A stretch of DNA of 64,000 bases, from contig JAHRBS010000009.1 in assembly GCA_024305745.1 (NCBI GenBank), positions 2,108,001-2,172,000 on the forward strand, written 5' to 3'. The notes beneath the pieces are model-generated. The model did not search any database. It was not told the DNA's origin and was given only the letters and a program-made list of their open reading frames with translations. Source of the DNA: Polyporus tsugae. Lineage: Eukaryota > Basidiomycota > Agaricomycetes > Polyporales > Polyporaceae. This document shows positions 36,010 to 46,878 of this stretch, in pieces; the first letter of the stretch is position 1; each line of letters starts with the position of its first letter. The translations under genes were made by a program, and so were the position numbers.

Positions 36010-38122
36010 ATGGCCTTCGACCCCGTCCTCGTATCTTCTCAGTGGCTTTCCCGGTGCTCCTCCGCGCTGCGCAATGCAGACGTGAAAGCGTTCGCGGACC
36101 TCTTTCTTCCCGGCGGCTGGCTCCGAGACATTCTCGTCCTCACATGGGACATCCGTGCCTTCGAAGGTCGCGAGAAGATCGTGACTTACCTGGCCGACCG
36201 GCTCCCGGGTGCTGAGGTCAAGGATATCCGCCTCAACAAGACGCCTCATCTTGCGCCTCGCGTGTACAATATGCCCACGTCCACGGAGCTCGGGGTCCAG
36301 TTCGCGTTCACCTTCGAGTTCCAACGCGGTCACGGGCGCGGCTACGCTCGCCTCGCGCCCGATTCCGACGGTGTATATCGCGCCTTCACCGTATTGACCG
36401 AGTTGGCCGACCTGCGGGGGCACGAGGAACTCAGTACGCTTCCACCACGAGACGAGAGCGTCGAGACCAGCCCTCAAGTCATCATCGGTGAACTTCCTAG
36501 TCTTGTGACTGGTTACCCCGTCGTGCTGATCGGCCGCTCCTCTGCTGTACTTTAGTCGGGGCCGCCCAGACGGGTCTCCAGGTAGCCGCACGGTTCAAAC
36601 GGATGAACATCCCCGCTCTCGTCATCGAGCGGAACCCTCGCGTTGGCGACAATTGGAGGCAGCGTTATCCAACTTTGACCCTGAATACCATTCGCCGGCA
36701 CCATACTTGTAAGCATTCAGCTGAGCTGTCGGTTCGGATCTGACACATGTCTGCGTACCAGTGCTATACCAGCCGTACCCTAGCGACTGGCCCGAGTTCA
36801 CGCCCCGCGACAAGCTCGCCGACTGGTTCGAGCATTACGCGTCCGCGCAAAACCTCGTCGTCTGGACAAACTCGGAGCTTCAACCGCGCCCGACGTACAA
36901 CGCTGCGGATCAGCGCTGGGACGTCGTCGTCGTCCGCGATGGCGTCGAGGTCAAGCTCCGCCCGGCTCACATCGTCCTCGCCACCGGGACCCTCGGACGG
37001 CCGGTCGTTCCAGCGGTGCCCGGCATGGAAGGCTTCCAAGGATGCGTCGTGCACTCGTCCCGCTTCCCAGGCGGGGCGTCGTTCGCCGGGCAGCGCGCCG
37101 TCGTCGTCGGGTCCGGGAACAGCTCGATCGACATCTGCGAGGACCTCGCTCTCTCTGGTGCAGCGCTCGACGACGCGCATCGTGACGCGCGACTACTTCT
37201 GTGAGCCGATCGGGCTTCGTGGCCGGAAGGCGTCCCCCTTGACGTCCTGGACTTCCGGCTCGTGTCCGCCGGGTTCGGGCTGTTGAGGAAGATCGTGATA
37301 CAGGATCAGGCGGCGGCGTGGGAGGCCAACAAGGAGCTTTATGGGAAGCTGCGCAAGGGTGGGGTCAGCTTCGAGCTGGGGCCTGAAGGACAAGTGGTTT
37401 ACCCATCAGTGTTCGAACGGTTCGGCGGTGAGTGGCGTGTTCCAACCATTGCATTCTTTTTTTTTTTAACTTTGAGAGCTTACGGCCCCCCGGTAGGATA
37501 CTGTGAGTGTGTTTTGTGGCCGGACAAGGCCTTCAAGCTATTGACATGATGACGCTATCAGGGATGGACAAGGGTGGCGCAGACCTGATCGCAGACGGAA
37601 GGATCAAGGTCAAAAGCCTTGTGTCGCTCCAACGCTTCACCAAGGACAGTCTCGTCCTCAGCGATGGAACGGAACTCCCCGCGGACGTTGTGGTATTTGC
37701 GTGAGTACACATTTTGTGCTCAGGACGGACTCGAAGACTCACTGAGTGTTTGGGAAGCACGGGATATGACTATATCCGCGAGACCAACGCCGCGTTGCTG
37801 GGTGAGGAGGTGATCAAGCAGACCGAAGAAGTCTTCGGGCTCGACGGCGAAGGCGAGATCAAAGGCAGCTACCGCCCATGTGGACATCCCGGGGTATGTT
37901 TGCCTTCGAATTTGCTGCTCCGTATGGTGCTAAGTTCCGACACGACAGCTGTGGTTCGCGACGGGTGGCTTCCCTACTTCGCGTTGCCTCTCGAAACCTT
38001 TGGTAAGTACTGTCCTTCGGAGTCACCCACGTCTCAACTTCTCACCTCTTCGTACCTAGGCACTGCAGATCAAGGCCATTGAGCTCGGCATGATGCCGAA
38101 CCACGGAAGTCGGCTGGATTGA
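36010..38122 (+). pseudogene. Flavin-containing monooxygenase with an internal frame excursion
   Basis: Exons 36010-36487, 36556-36708, 36762-37427, 37562-37700, 37758-37893, 37949-38002 and 38060-38122 (563 codons). The N-terminal ~150 residues form an NTF2-like domain. Then come an FAD-binding Rossmann motif (IIVGAAQTGLQVAARF), RNPRVGDNWRQRYPTLTL, a second NAD(P)H-binding motif (AVVVGSGNSSIDICEDLAL) and VVFATGYDY. It would oxidise a small substrate with FAD and NADPH. In the third exon the frame runs into TGA at 37202-37204. Between about 37157 and 37215 the conserved text (VQRSTTRIVTRDYF) is in another frame, then WPEGVPLDVLDFRL returns to the first. Two compensating indels are the simplest reading. 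A cryptic 71-nt GT..AG (37159 to 37229) would restore the frame but delete the conserved segment. Intron 37428-37561 is 134 nt. Confidence 0.75.
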
Positions 38123-39599
38123 ATGGCGGCATAGGCTTTGAGTCTGAGATCGATAACGATGCCAGTACTTGGCCGTGCAGCGTCCACAGAAACTTCAATT
38201 ATGTCAGCGAACTCACTCCGTGCTCGGCCGCCGCCGCTTCTCCGAGTCCATTTGTCTTGCATCGTCTTGTACCACCCCTAGCTTCAGAAGTCTTGTAATG
38301 TCTTGTTCGTTCAAGTGTTGGGGGACTGTGGAGCTCGCAGCCTGCTTGTTTTCAAGCTGTTTAATTCAGCGTTTTTCACGCGTTTGCCGCTTTCAATTTC
38401 CCCCTTCTCGCAAGCTCGTTTCTCCGACGGTGTCCACGATGTGACGCTTAAGTAGCTGCGTGCATCGTGTTGCGTTTGCTGTATACACATCTGAGCGGAT
38501 CCTCCTGATCCAGTGGGTAACACCTGTCACTGTTCGAGACGGTTGAACTTTAGGGCTTCAGCCTGGACTGGTGTGGCGCGCCTGCCTTCCCGCTAAGACA
38601 GTAAGACTCCCGAGTCGCTCCCACCACCAACCCTCTGCCTCACAGGGAAAAGTGATAAGACCGGGTAAGTAGTACTTTTCCAGAGTCTTATTCTTCCTCC
38701 TCTCGACGTACTCGCCGACTTGTGCAATGGACTCGAGTGCACATCAGCACTGATCGCAGGTGTGAATAAAAATCACATATGTGTGTACGTACGTAGACCA
38801 TGAAATCGATCGGCCAGGATCGATTGTCGGAACGTAAGTATGTATATGGTATACGTTGTCTGCATCGCAGCGTCGGTGACGGAGCGCCGAGATGTCTCCG
38901 ACGCAATCCAGATTTGGTTTGGCGATCTCCAAAAAGGGACAGATATGCTCCCGATGACACTGTCGCGACAAACACAAAGTCACTTGAAGTACAAAGTGCT
39001 TCGGTGGCAGTGCCCCAACTTGAACACTGAGGGACTAGCCAGTTCGACATCAAGTCACAAGCAAAAGTTTTAGCCACTCGCGGTTGGCATCGGCAGGCAA
39101 CGACATGTGACACTCCCTGGACTGGAAGCAGGACCGTCAAGAAATACGTGATGCTGCTCTTTCAGTCTCAAGAGGCGCTTGTGAACAGCCAGATCAATCT
39201 TCAAATGTTTGGCTGACACAGACAAGTTGTCGGCCTTTGACCCCTTCCGCGATACGACGCTGGTTGGCGGGCCCTTGGCGGTCTGGAACGATGGTGGGAG
39301 GTAGAAAAAGTTATCTGCGAATTATGGTGCATAATGTGGGTTAGCCGGACCATATTGAGGCATAACGCCACAAAACATAGACGCTTACCGGGCATGAGGA
39401 GAGCGGCAAACAAACCCGCCATGAACTTTGATGGTGATGTTTCGCAGAAGCTGGGAACTTGTCCACTCTCTTTCTCCGACGACCACGACACGACCGCTAC
39501 GACCCTTTCCTTCCTTCTCTCTCTCCCGCTTCCTAGGTCTCTCTCTGGTTTTTCGTTTCTTGGAATTCTGGGCACACACGAAACGTCCGCCGCACCGAC
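38123..39599. other. Intergenic region, no gene supported
   Basis: About 1.5 kb with only short, non-splicing frames. A pyrimidine-rich stretch at 39470-39545 precedes the xylulokinase start and is probably promoter or leader. Confidence 0.5.
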
Positions 39600-42500
39600 A
39601 TGCCGCCCAAGGCCCTTTCGACGCTCTTCCTCGGTTTGGAGCTCGCGACGGATCAGTTGAGGGCATCAATCGTGGACGAGAACCTGGAACTGGTCGGCGT
39701 AGAGGTTGTGGACTTCGACACAGAGATTTCAGAGTACCAGTGAGTGTCCATCCCGTCTCCGTTGGCTCCCTCTTGCCCCCGCGGATGTCTTAGGACGATT
39801 GCCCCTCCAATAATACCCTACGGCCGCCATTCAGCCTAACATGCACTAGGCAAGTTAACGACCCGTGCGGCTGGGTTCACAGTCCTATACTTCCCCCAGA
39901 GCATCATCCCTCTCCGTCTGAAGGGTCCTTTCTTCCACCGATCGCGACTCTTGCCAAACAACTTGGTCCAGGGCGATGTCTGTCATCCACATGTCTCTTT
40001 TCATATGTGTCAGTGTTTTCGAAGCGGCCGTATACATTTAAAGTGTTCTGGCGTGCAGCACCGGGGGGTGGCGGGGGAGAAATTCTTGGTGTCCCTTCGC
40101 TCCGCCAAAGGCGTCTGTTGGGGCGCGCTCCTCGGCCTTTTTTACGTCTTACGCCGCACTCCACAACGGATCGTATCAGACGCACGTCGCGCCCTTTAAA
40201 TTTGCCATCTCCTCGTAACCCGTGTCTGTCTCCGGCTGCGTCCGGGTCTACCTGCCCGCGATGCGTTCAGCAGCTGACGAAGCCGCGAGCTTGTAGCTTT
40301 CCGTCGACGGCGTTGGACCGAAACCCGATATCTGTGTGGTGAAATGAGAGCATGGAGGGATGTGCACATTGTAATCCACACGTTGCTTTGTCGTTACAAG
40401 CGGCCCTGAGCCATTGTTGTAGCCAGACATGTTCTCCGGACTTCCTGTCACATTCCAGGATCTTGTGTGGGCCATGACAGTGTGTCCGCCCGTTCCTTGA
40501 GGATATTAGATAACCGGTGGACTTATCGTGACCGTTCGCGCTTGGTCCCATTTGTTTCCTCGTCCATCCAATTCGCCGTCATAAATTGCTTACCGATATC
40601 TCTTATTCCAGAACACAAGGTGGCATTTTCACCACACCCGGAGATGCCTACACAACCCCGGTGGAGATGTGGCTGAAGGCCTTTGGTGAGTCTAAAATAC
40701 CCTTATTACCTTCGCGGAAGCATTTCTTGCGCGCTCGATTTGCTGATCGACCCCTGTCACACGTCATCCGTGATGTGACATCAAGATCTCCTCCTCGAGA
40801 AGCTGAGCAAGAACTACGAGTTGATGAGGATAAAAGCCATTGGAGGTTCCGCGCAGGTGAGTCATTTGTCTTTTTAGGTTTGGGGTGGTTATTGCAGGCA
40901 ACTCGATCGACGTGGTTCGATCGTCCGATCGTCACGTCTTGTCCAGGTGTGACGTCGTGCACCATACTTTTCTTGCCCCATAATTCCCAGAATCCTCCAT
41001 ACCATCCCATGTCGTATAGTAACCGATCGACTGTTTTAACCGGTAACCCCAGATGACCCATAGATTTTTGGCCCTTCCCTACGGTGGGTATGGGTTACGA
41101 GGGTACAGGGGTGCGGTGTTTTGCTCTGAGCTGCGCTTGCATAGGGGTGCTTAATTCCTAAGACGGCTGGCCTCTGTTTGCATCGAGAAGCAATTGACGG
41201 AGAGTGGGCTAGCCAAGCCACCCTTGTATGGCAAGGAACCGATACGAGTTCTTGTCGATTCGTTCTATGTTGAAGACGAAACCGTTCCGCCCTCACCAAC
41301 TTCGGGTCGTGATCGGGACCTTAGCTACGACACCGCCCTGTATCTTTCCTTGGCATCGTCGCTAACCTCACTCTCTCTAGCAAGCATTGGTCTGGTGGAA
41401 AGCACCAGTACCCCCATTACACGCTCTCGACCCCCGACTACCCATCCACGCACAAATCACCTCTCAATCGTTCTCGCTGCAAAACAGCCCAATCTCGCAA
41501 GATACGTCCGCGCACACCCATGCACTCGCTCTCGAGGCCGCTCTTGGCGGCCCCGACCTGATGGCCTCACGCGTTGGCACGTGCGCACACCCCTCCCTCG
41601 TCGCCGCGCAGGTTCTTCGAGTGCGAGAAGCGTGGCCGGACATCTGGGCGCGCACTGGGCGCGTTCAGATGGCGAGCTCGTTCCTTGCTAGTCTGCTTAC
41701 GGGGCAGATGGTGGGGATGGGCGAAGCGGAGGCCTCTTCAACAGGGTTGTGGGTCCACGCCGGAACTCAGGCCGGCGTCCAGAGCCACTGGGACGAAGGC
41801 GTGATGGAGATCGTTGGTGGCAACAGGGAGGAAGGGCGCCGAATTTGGGCATGGCTCGGGGACGTCGACGTCTCGGGCGGGCGGAGACGCATCGGGAGCA
41901 TTTCAAGATATCTTGTGGAGCGCTATGGTTTTGACCCAGGTTTGTTTGCCGTCCGAAGTTCGTGATGAAAATGGACTGATCTGTGCTGACTCAATTGCGA
42001 TGTGCAGAGACGATCATCACTCCTTTCACGTCCGACTACCTTTCATCGTACCTCTCGTTGTGCCCGTCGCCATCGGACGCAGTGCTTGCGTTTGGTCCAA
42101 TGGATTCCCTGATGGCTCCCGCGCCGAACTACATCCCCACACGCCTGTACAACCTTTACCCACACCCCGCCCAGGATGCTAGCGAGAAGAAGCGTTACAT
42201 CGTCATGCTTTCCAGCAGGTACGTCCACCTCGCGTCGGCCTGTACCTGAAGGGAAGGTGACCCACAATGATAGGAATGCGGACGTTCCTCGGGCCCTGGT
42301 GCGAGACATGTACACGAAGAGCTGGAGCGCTTTCGACCGCCTTGTCGCCATCGTTCCCCCCGGCGGTTCCATTGGGTAGGTGGAAATAGCGCAGCTAACG
42401 TGGGCATGACTGATGTGGTACGCAGCCTGGACGATAAGCTGTTCAGCTTCTGGCTCCTCCAGGGCGACAGCTACCCTTACTCGCACGTCAAGGGCATCTA

Positions 42501-43593
42501 TCGTTTTGAGACCGGCGTCAAGGTCAACGAATTCCGCGACCTCCGCGCCAACCCGCGCTGTCTGCTCGAGAGCCAGATCATCTCCTTCCGCGTGCGCTGG
42601 TCGAGATCGCTCCCGACGGGGGTCTTCGGGCCCGCGTCCGGCCGCGCGCGCAACACGAACAGCACACCCAGCCCGATCTCCGGCGCGACCCAGAAGCGCG
42701 CCCCGGGCGTGAACAACAGCAACAACATGGGCCTCCCGTTCGACCCGTACGACTACTCGCCCCTCCCGGCACGCATCCTGACGACCGGGGCGGCCGCCAA
42801 CTTCCCGGCGATCGCGAACCTCGCGGGCGACGTGTTCAACGCGCCCGTCATGATGCCCACGACCCAGATCGACGCTGCGCAGGTGATCCCGCATCGCAAC
42901 GCACCTGCGATTGGATTCCCCGCTCGTGCTGCCCTCGGTGGCGCGTTTGTGGCGCGATGGGTCTGGGGCAAGGAGAAGGGCACCCCTGCAGGCACCGGGC
43001 GGGGCGGTTTCGAGGAGGAGATCCGGAGGCTGCTCGGGAAGCGCTGGGCGTCGACGAACGGGGCGCCGCTGCGCACCAACATCAACGCACCCGGAAGCAC
43101 GGGCAAGGCGCCGAGTGCGGCGGGCAGCGGGGCGAGCACGCCGTACGGCCACGGATCGCGCTCGGCGCTCGGCTCGACTGTGCTCGTGGAGGAAGAGGAG
43201 GAAGAGATAGAGGAGATGGAGCGGGTGCAGGCGCAGAGCGGGTTCGGGCTCGGGTTCGGCGAGACGGACATCGCGAGGCTCCGGACGATCACGAGCTCGA
43301 CGACGGCTACGACGCTCAGCGGGAGCACGCTTGGGGACGGACCGTCGACGGCGTTCACCACGCCAGACCTTGGCGCGCTCACGAGCCCGAGCGCCGCCCA
43401 GGGCGATGCGGCGTCCACGCCTTCTGCGCCAACGGCGCTGCAGCCCGTGACCGCGATGCCCACCTCAGACGCGGAGCTCCAGCTGGGCCTTGCGAAAGTC
43501 GCGGAGCCGGACGTGGATGCGTTCATGTCGTACGCCGCGCTCGTCCCCGAGTTCTGCAGGCTCGAGGGCCTGCTCATCAAGGCCATTGTCTGA
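39600..43593 (+). CDS. XKS1: D-xylulokinase (FGGY carbohydrate kinase)
   Basis: Exons 39600-39739, 40612-40685, 40786-40856, 41381-41939, 42008-42218, 42274-42375 and 42426-43593 give 774 aa with all phases consistent. The enzyme phosphorylates D-xylulose with ATP, feeding xylose from plant walls into the pentose phosphate pathway in the cytosol. Visible family text: FLGLELATDQLRASIVDENL at the N-terminus, QGGIFTTPGDAYTTPVEMW, QALVWWKAP, SQDTSAHTHALALEAALGG, RVGTCAHPSLVAAQ, SSFLASLLTG, MPAPN..YNLYPHPAQ-type text in exon 5, and LLQGDSYPYSHVKGIYRFE. The C-terminal domain carries an insertion of about 140 low-complexity residues with an acidic run (EEEEEEIEEMER), which makes the protein ~170 residues longer than usual xylulokinases. 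Introns 1 and 3 are 872 and 524 nt against 50-100 nt for the others. Confidence 0.85.
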
Positions 43594-44398
43594 GCGCATC
43601 TCGCCTCGCTTGCTTTCCTCAAGCCATCCCCTGCCACCACTCATGTCCACCACTCTTGGCCCTCGCCTCGCCCGTCCAATGTTCCATGTCCGTCTATTCT
43701 ATTGCTCTCCGTCGCCCATGCGCCAATGGTCTCGCTCCATCTGTTGCTCGTTCTGTGCTATCGACTTGTTGTACGCAGGCCTGCGCGGGGCAGGCTGCAG
43801 GGCTGTAGCCTATCATCACCGCCACCGTTAGATGCTTCCCCTCTTGCTCTCCCGTCGTCCGTGTGCTGGTCATTGTCGAAATTGATGCAGGGATGGAGGT
43901 TGGGGGTCCGGGGTCTAGATCGAGTCGGGAGAGGGCTGTCCAGTGTCCATCCATCCATCCATCCATCCGCGTCCCCTACCATCACCCATCCAAAAAGTTG
44001 CGTAGCAAGTAGTATATTCCCCCTGCCCGTAAACGATACCAGTGACTATGATATCATGGTATACGAGAAGTCTTCTCACATGCTGTAGACAACCAGAATC
44101 AAAGCCTCTTGTTCTTGCTGAGCGGTCCAATGGGCCCTGACTTGATCCCTCAACATCAGCCATGTTCATAGACTTGGAGCAGTGCTTTCACGGCAAGTCT
44201 ATCCAATGGATTCTCATTAGTTCTACTAATCTGCACACATCATCATCTTACAGAAGAAACATGTCAGAATGGCTCGATCCTCGGGGTCTCCGTCCATCAG
44301 TTGGTCTACGCCGCGGTGAATTTCATTCATTTCTTCATGTCCGTCCAATTGGCTCTGTCACGAATGCCAATTATGCGTTAATTCACCAAACATGCATA
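43594..44398. other. Convergent 3' spacer
   Basis: 3' flanks of xylulokinase (+) and the AlkB-like gene (-). It contains the CCAT microsatellite listed separately. No gene seen. Confidence 0.5.
43947..43968. repeat. CCAT tetranucleotide microsatellite
   Basis: Five and a half perfect CCAT units in the 3' flank of the xylulokinase gene. Confidence 0.9.
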
Positions 44399-45466
44399 TC
44401 ACGCCGCCTTTGTCGTGAAATGAAGCACATCAGACCCCTCGCCATAGTTGGCGTCCCAGTCGAAGTCGCTCTGGTGGTTCTCCGCCCCAAACGCCACGAT
44501 CAGCCTCTCAGCCTCCGGGCCCCCGCGCACGACCGGCCTCGCGTCCTCGCGCGTCTTCCCCTTCGCCCCCTGCCCGTAGATCAGTTCCTCGTCCTTGGTC
44601 AAGAACGTGCCGATCGTGCGGAACGTCAGGCTGATGCGCTCCCCGTTCTGGTGCTGCTCAGCGGCGTTCTTGATTTTGAGGGGCCGCTTGTCCGTGCGGA
44701 CGCTGTGCAGCCACCTCGCGTTCGTCTCGAGGCCCATGACGAAGATCGAGTTGTGCGGGAGCGGGACGCGCTGCGCGCCGCGCTTCTTCGTCGACTTGTC
44801 TGCGTCGTCTGACGCCGTTGGCGGAGCCTGAGCGGGGTCGTCTGGGACGGCGTCGAGGTCGGCCTTGGGGTTCGCGCGCGCGTCCTTCTTGGTGCGGAGG
44901 GTCATGAAGCGCTGCGCGCCGAGGCTGACGTTCACGATCTTGGAGCCGCGCACGACGTCGACGGTCTTGTCGGAGTGCTCGGAGATGTAGTCAGCCCCTG
45001 TGCGATAGTGCTGTATGAGGACGTGGTTCACGGGCTCGTGAAGGAGGTCTTCGACCTGTTGTCGGATGCGCTCCACCGTCGGGGAGAATGGGAGACATGG
45101 AGGCGACTCGTCTGCAGGGTGGCGGTATATTGGGAAGCTGTTTTCGAGGGCATTTCAACACTGTGGCGTATACGTCGGATATCTGCACTGTACTGACCTC
45201 CCATCTTCAAGAACACGGCCCTCTACAGCTACCAATCTAGGCACCTCTCCGCCTGCAGCGCGTTTGAATACCTGCGTGCAAGCGCCTCCTGATCAAGATG
45301 ACGACATACCTCTGTGCATCATTGTGTTCCACTTAACCTCCCTCCTTAGGTTCTCAAAAGCAGTCACCGCCAGCTCCGGAGGGAGGAAGTCGTACAGGAT
45401 ATAAGAGTCTCCCTCCGCGATCGTCTCTCCGGGCTTCAGAAAGTCTCGTTCGGTCAGCCCAACCAT
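44399..45466 (-). CDS. AlkB-like Fe(II)/2-oxoglutarate dioxygenase
   Basis: Exons on the minus strand: 45466-45310, 45252-45198 and 45137-44399 (introns 57 and 60 nt), giving 316 aa. AlkB-family enzymes oxidatively remove alkyl groups from nucleic acids, using iron and 2-oxoglutarate. The text MMHRGGEVPRLVAVEG and FPIYRHPADESPP leads to NHVLIQHYRTGADYISEHSDK, where HSD (about residues 125-127) gives two iron ligands. NVSLGAQRFMTLR follows, the third iron His is probably in ARWLHSV, and the 2-oxoglutarate Arg is in RISLTFRTIG. A basic, low-complexity insertion (KKDARANPKAD..KSTKKRGAQR) sits between the ligands. Length and domain order resemble fungal ALKBH2/3-like proteins. Substrate (DNA or RNA) cannot be told from sequence. 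Confidence 0.85.
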
Positions 45467-46878
45467 AGCACCTGTTAGCTAGCCTCAGCATCAACGCACA
45501 ACAGAACCTAGGGCGGAGTGTATCTCACTTTATTTCTTTAAATATATCTCGTTCTTTGGCACGCTGTGGGTAGTGACAAGGTGAAGCAGAGTTGGCGTTC
45601 AGCCCACTGTGGCGAGATGACTCTTAGTACTCCTTCCGCCCGCACCGCCACGCATGTCATTTGGCGGCATATTCCGCAGAACATACAAACGTGGAACACG
45701 TGTCGCTCTGGGACTGTCGCGAACGAACCAGCACCTCTGACTCGACCAAGTACTTAGTACATAGCGGCCTGCGCTTGAACGATCTTGATCATGGTGACTC
45801 AGATGCATATTTCGCCAAATATCGGACTTTCGTCATATCGCTCAAACTCCGTTCTCCGTTCCAGCAGAGGCTAAACCGTATGCTGTCGGGGTACCTGCTG
45901 GTACCTGAAGATATTAAAACGTCTTGTGACATGTCAAAGCATGTCATGGATCCGGTCGAAGCCCCATTCGACGTTGAGCTCTCCGTCACCTTGATCGCCG
46001 ACACCTTCCATTCAAACGGCAGCTTAAGCGCAATGTCGTTTGATCGGGGCCTTCAACGACAAAATTAAAAAGGCACCCATGATATGCAGCAAATCAGTTC
46101 GCGAGCAGAAAAGCCGATATATAGGGTCGCGGCACCTTGCGTGAAACGCAACAGGGACAGTAGTAAGTAATGAATCGGTATATAATGATAATGACTACAA
46201 TAACGGCGGGCGTGTACAAACAAACAAGACATGAGGCCACGACGTACGCGTAAACGGTAATGACAAGGTATATGTGTAACGAGCGACAGGGGTGACAGCG
46301 TGTCTGGCCTTCCGAAATGGCGGTGGAGATTTCCGTACAAGGAGCGAGAATCTGCAGAGCAAGCGAGGTATATGACAGTAGTATGTATGTACTATCATAA
46401 TCGGCAGAGAGACAAGAGGGCCGAAGCACCATGGTAAGTAATATGTACATCCAAGATTCCAAAGTTTAAACCGAGACGACCCGTGCGGCGAGCATGCGAA
46501 CGAGCGAGAATTCCTACCCTATAACTCTAAAAAAGCGTGGAGATAAGCGGCGCTGTGACTACGAATACGAAACGCGGCAGCACCCGCAAAGTATTGTAAC
46601 GTCGAGCAGTGGGTAACGACGGCTTGGGCCGGGTCGTGCGTCGAGATGGGGGTAGTAACGTTAACGGTATAGTAGTAAGTAGTTGCAATGGTAACGGTAG
46701 CTGGCAGTAACACGGTAACGGGGACTACTCCTACACCTTACTAACACACGCGCCCCCAATCGGCGTCGACCGACCGAGCACGCAATATGGTACTGTAGCT
46801 GCAGCACGACCAGCGGAAGCCAAGCCCCCGGGCTACCCGGCGTAGATTCAGACGCGACCGAAATCGCCGGCGATCGGC
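45467..46878. other. Intergenic region, no gene supported
   Basis: A 135-codon open frame at 45661-46068 (+) is the longest here, but it has AT-rich third positions, no motif and no neighbours to splice to, so it is not called. The 46.1-46.8 kb part is AT-rich with many short TAG/TAC repeats. Confidence 0.4.

Noticed and set aside
35895..36215. 106-codon plus-strand frame before and into the monooxygenase
   Set aside because: Out-of-frame overlap with the first exon; no domain.
42043..43152. 369-codon minus-strand frame
   Set aside because: Antisense shadow of the last xylulokinase exon.
45661..46068. 135-codon plus-strand frame
   Set aside because: AT-rich third positions, no motif and no splice partners; probably chance.
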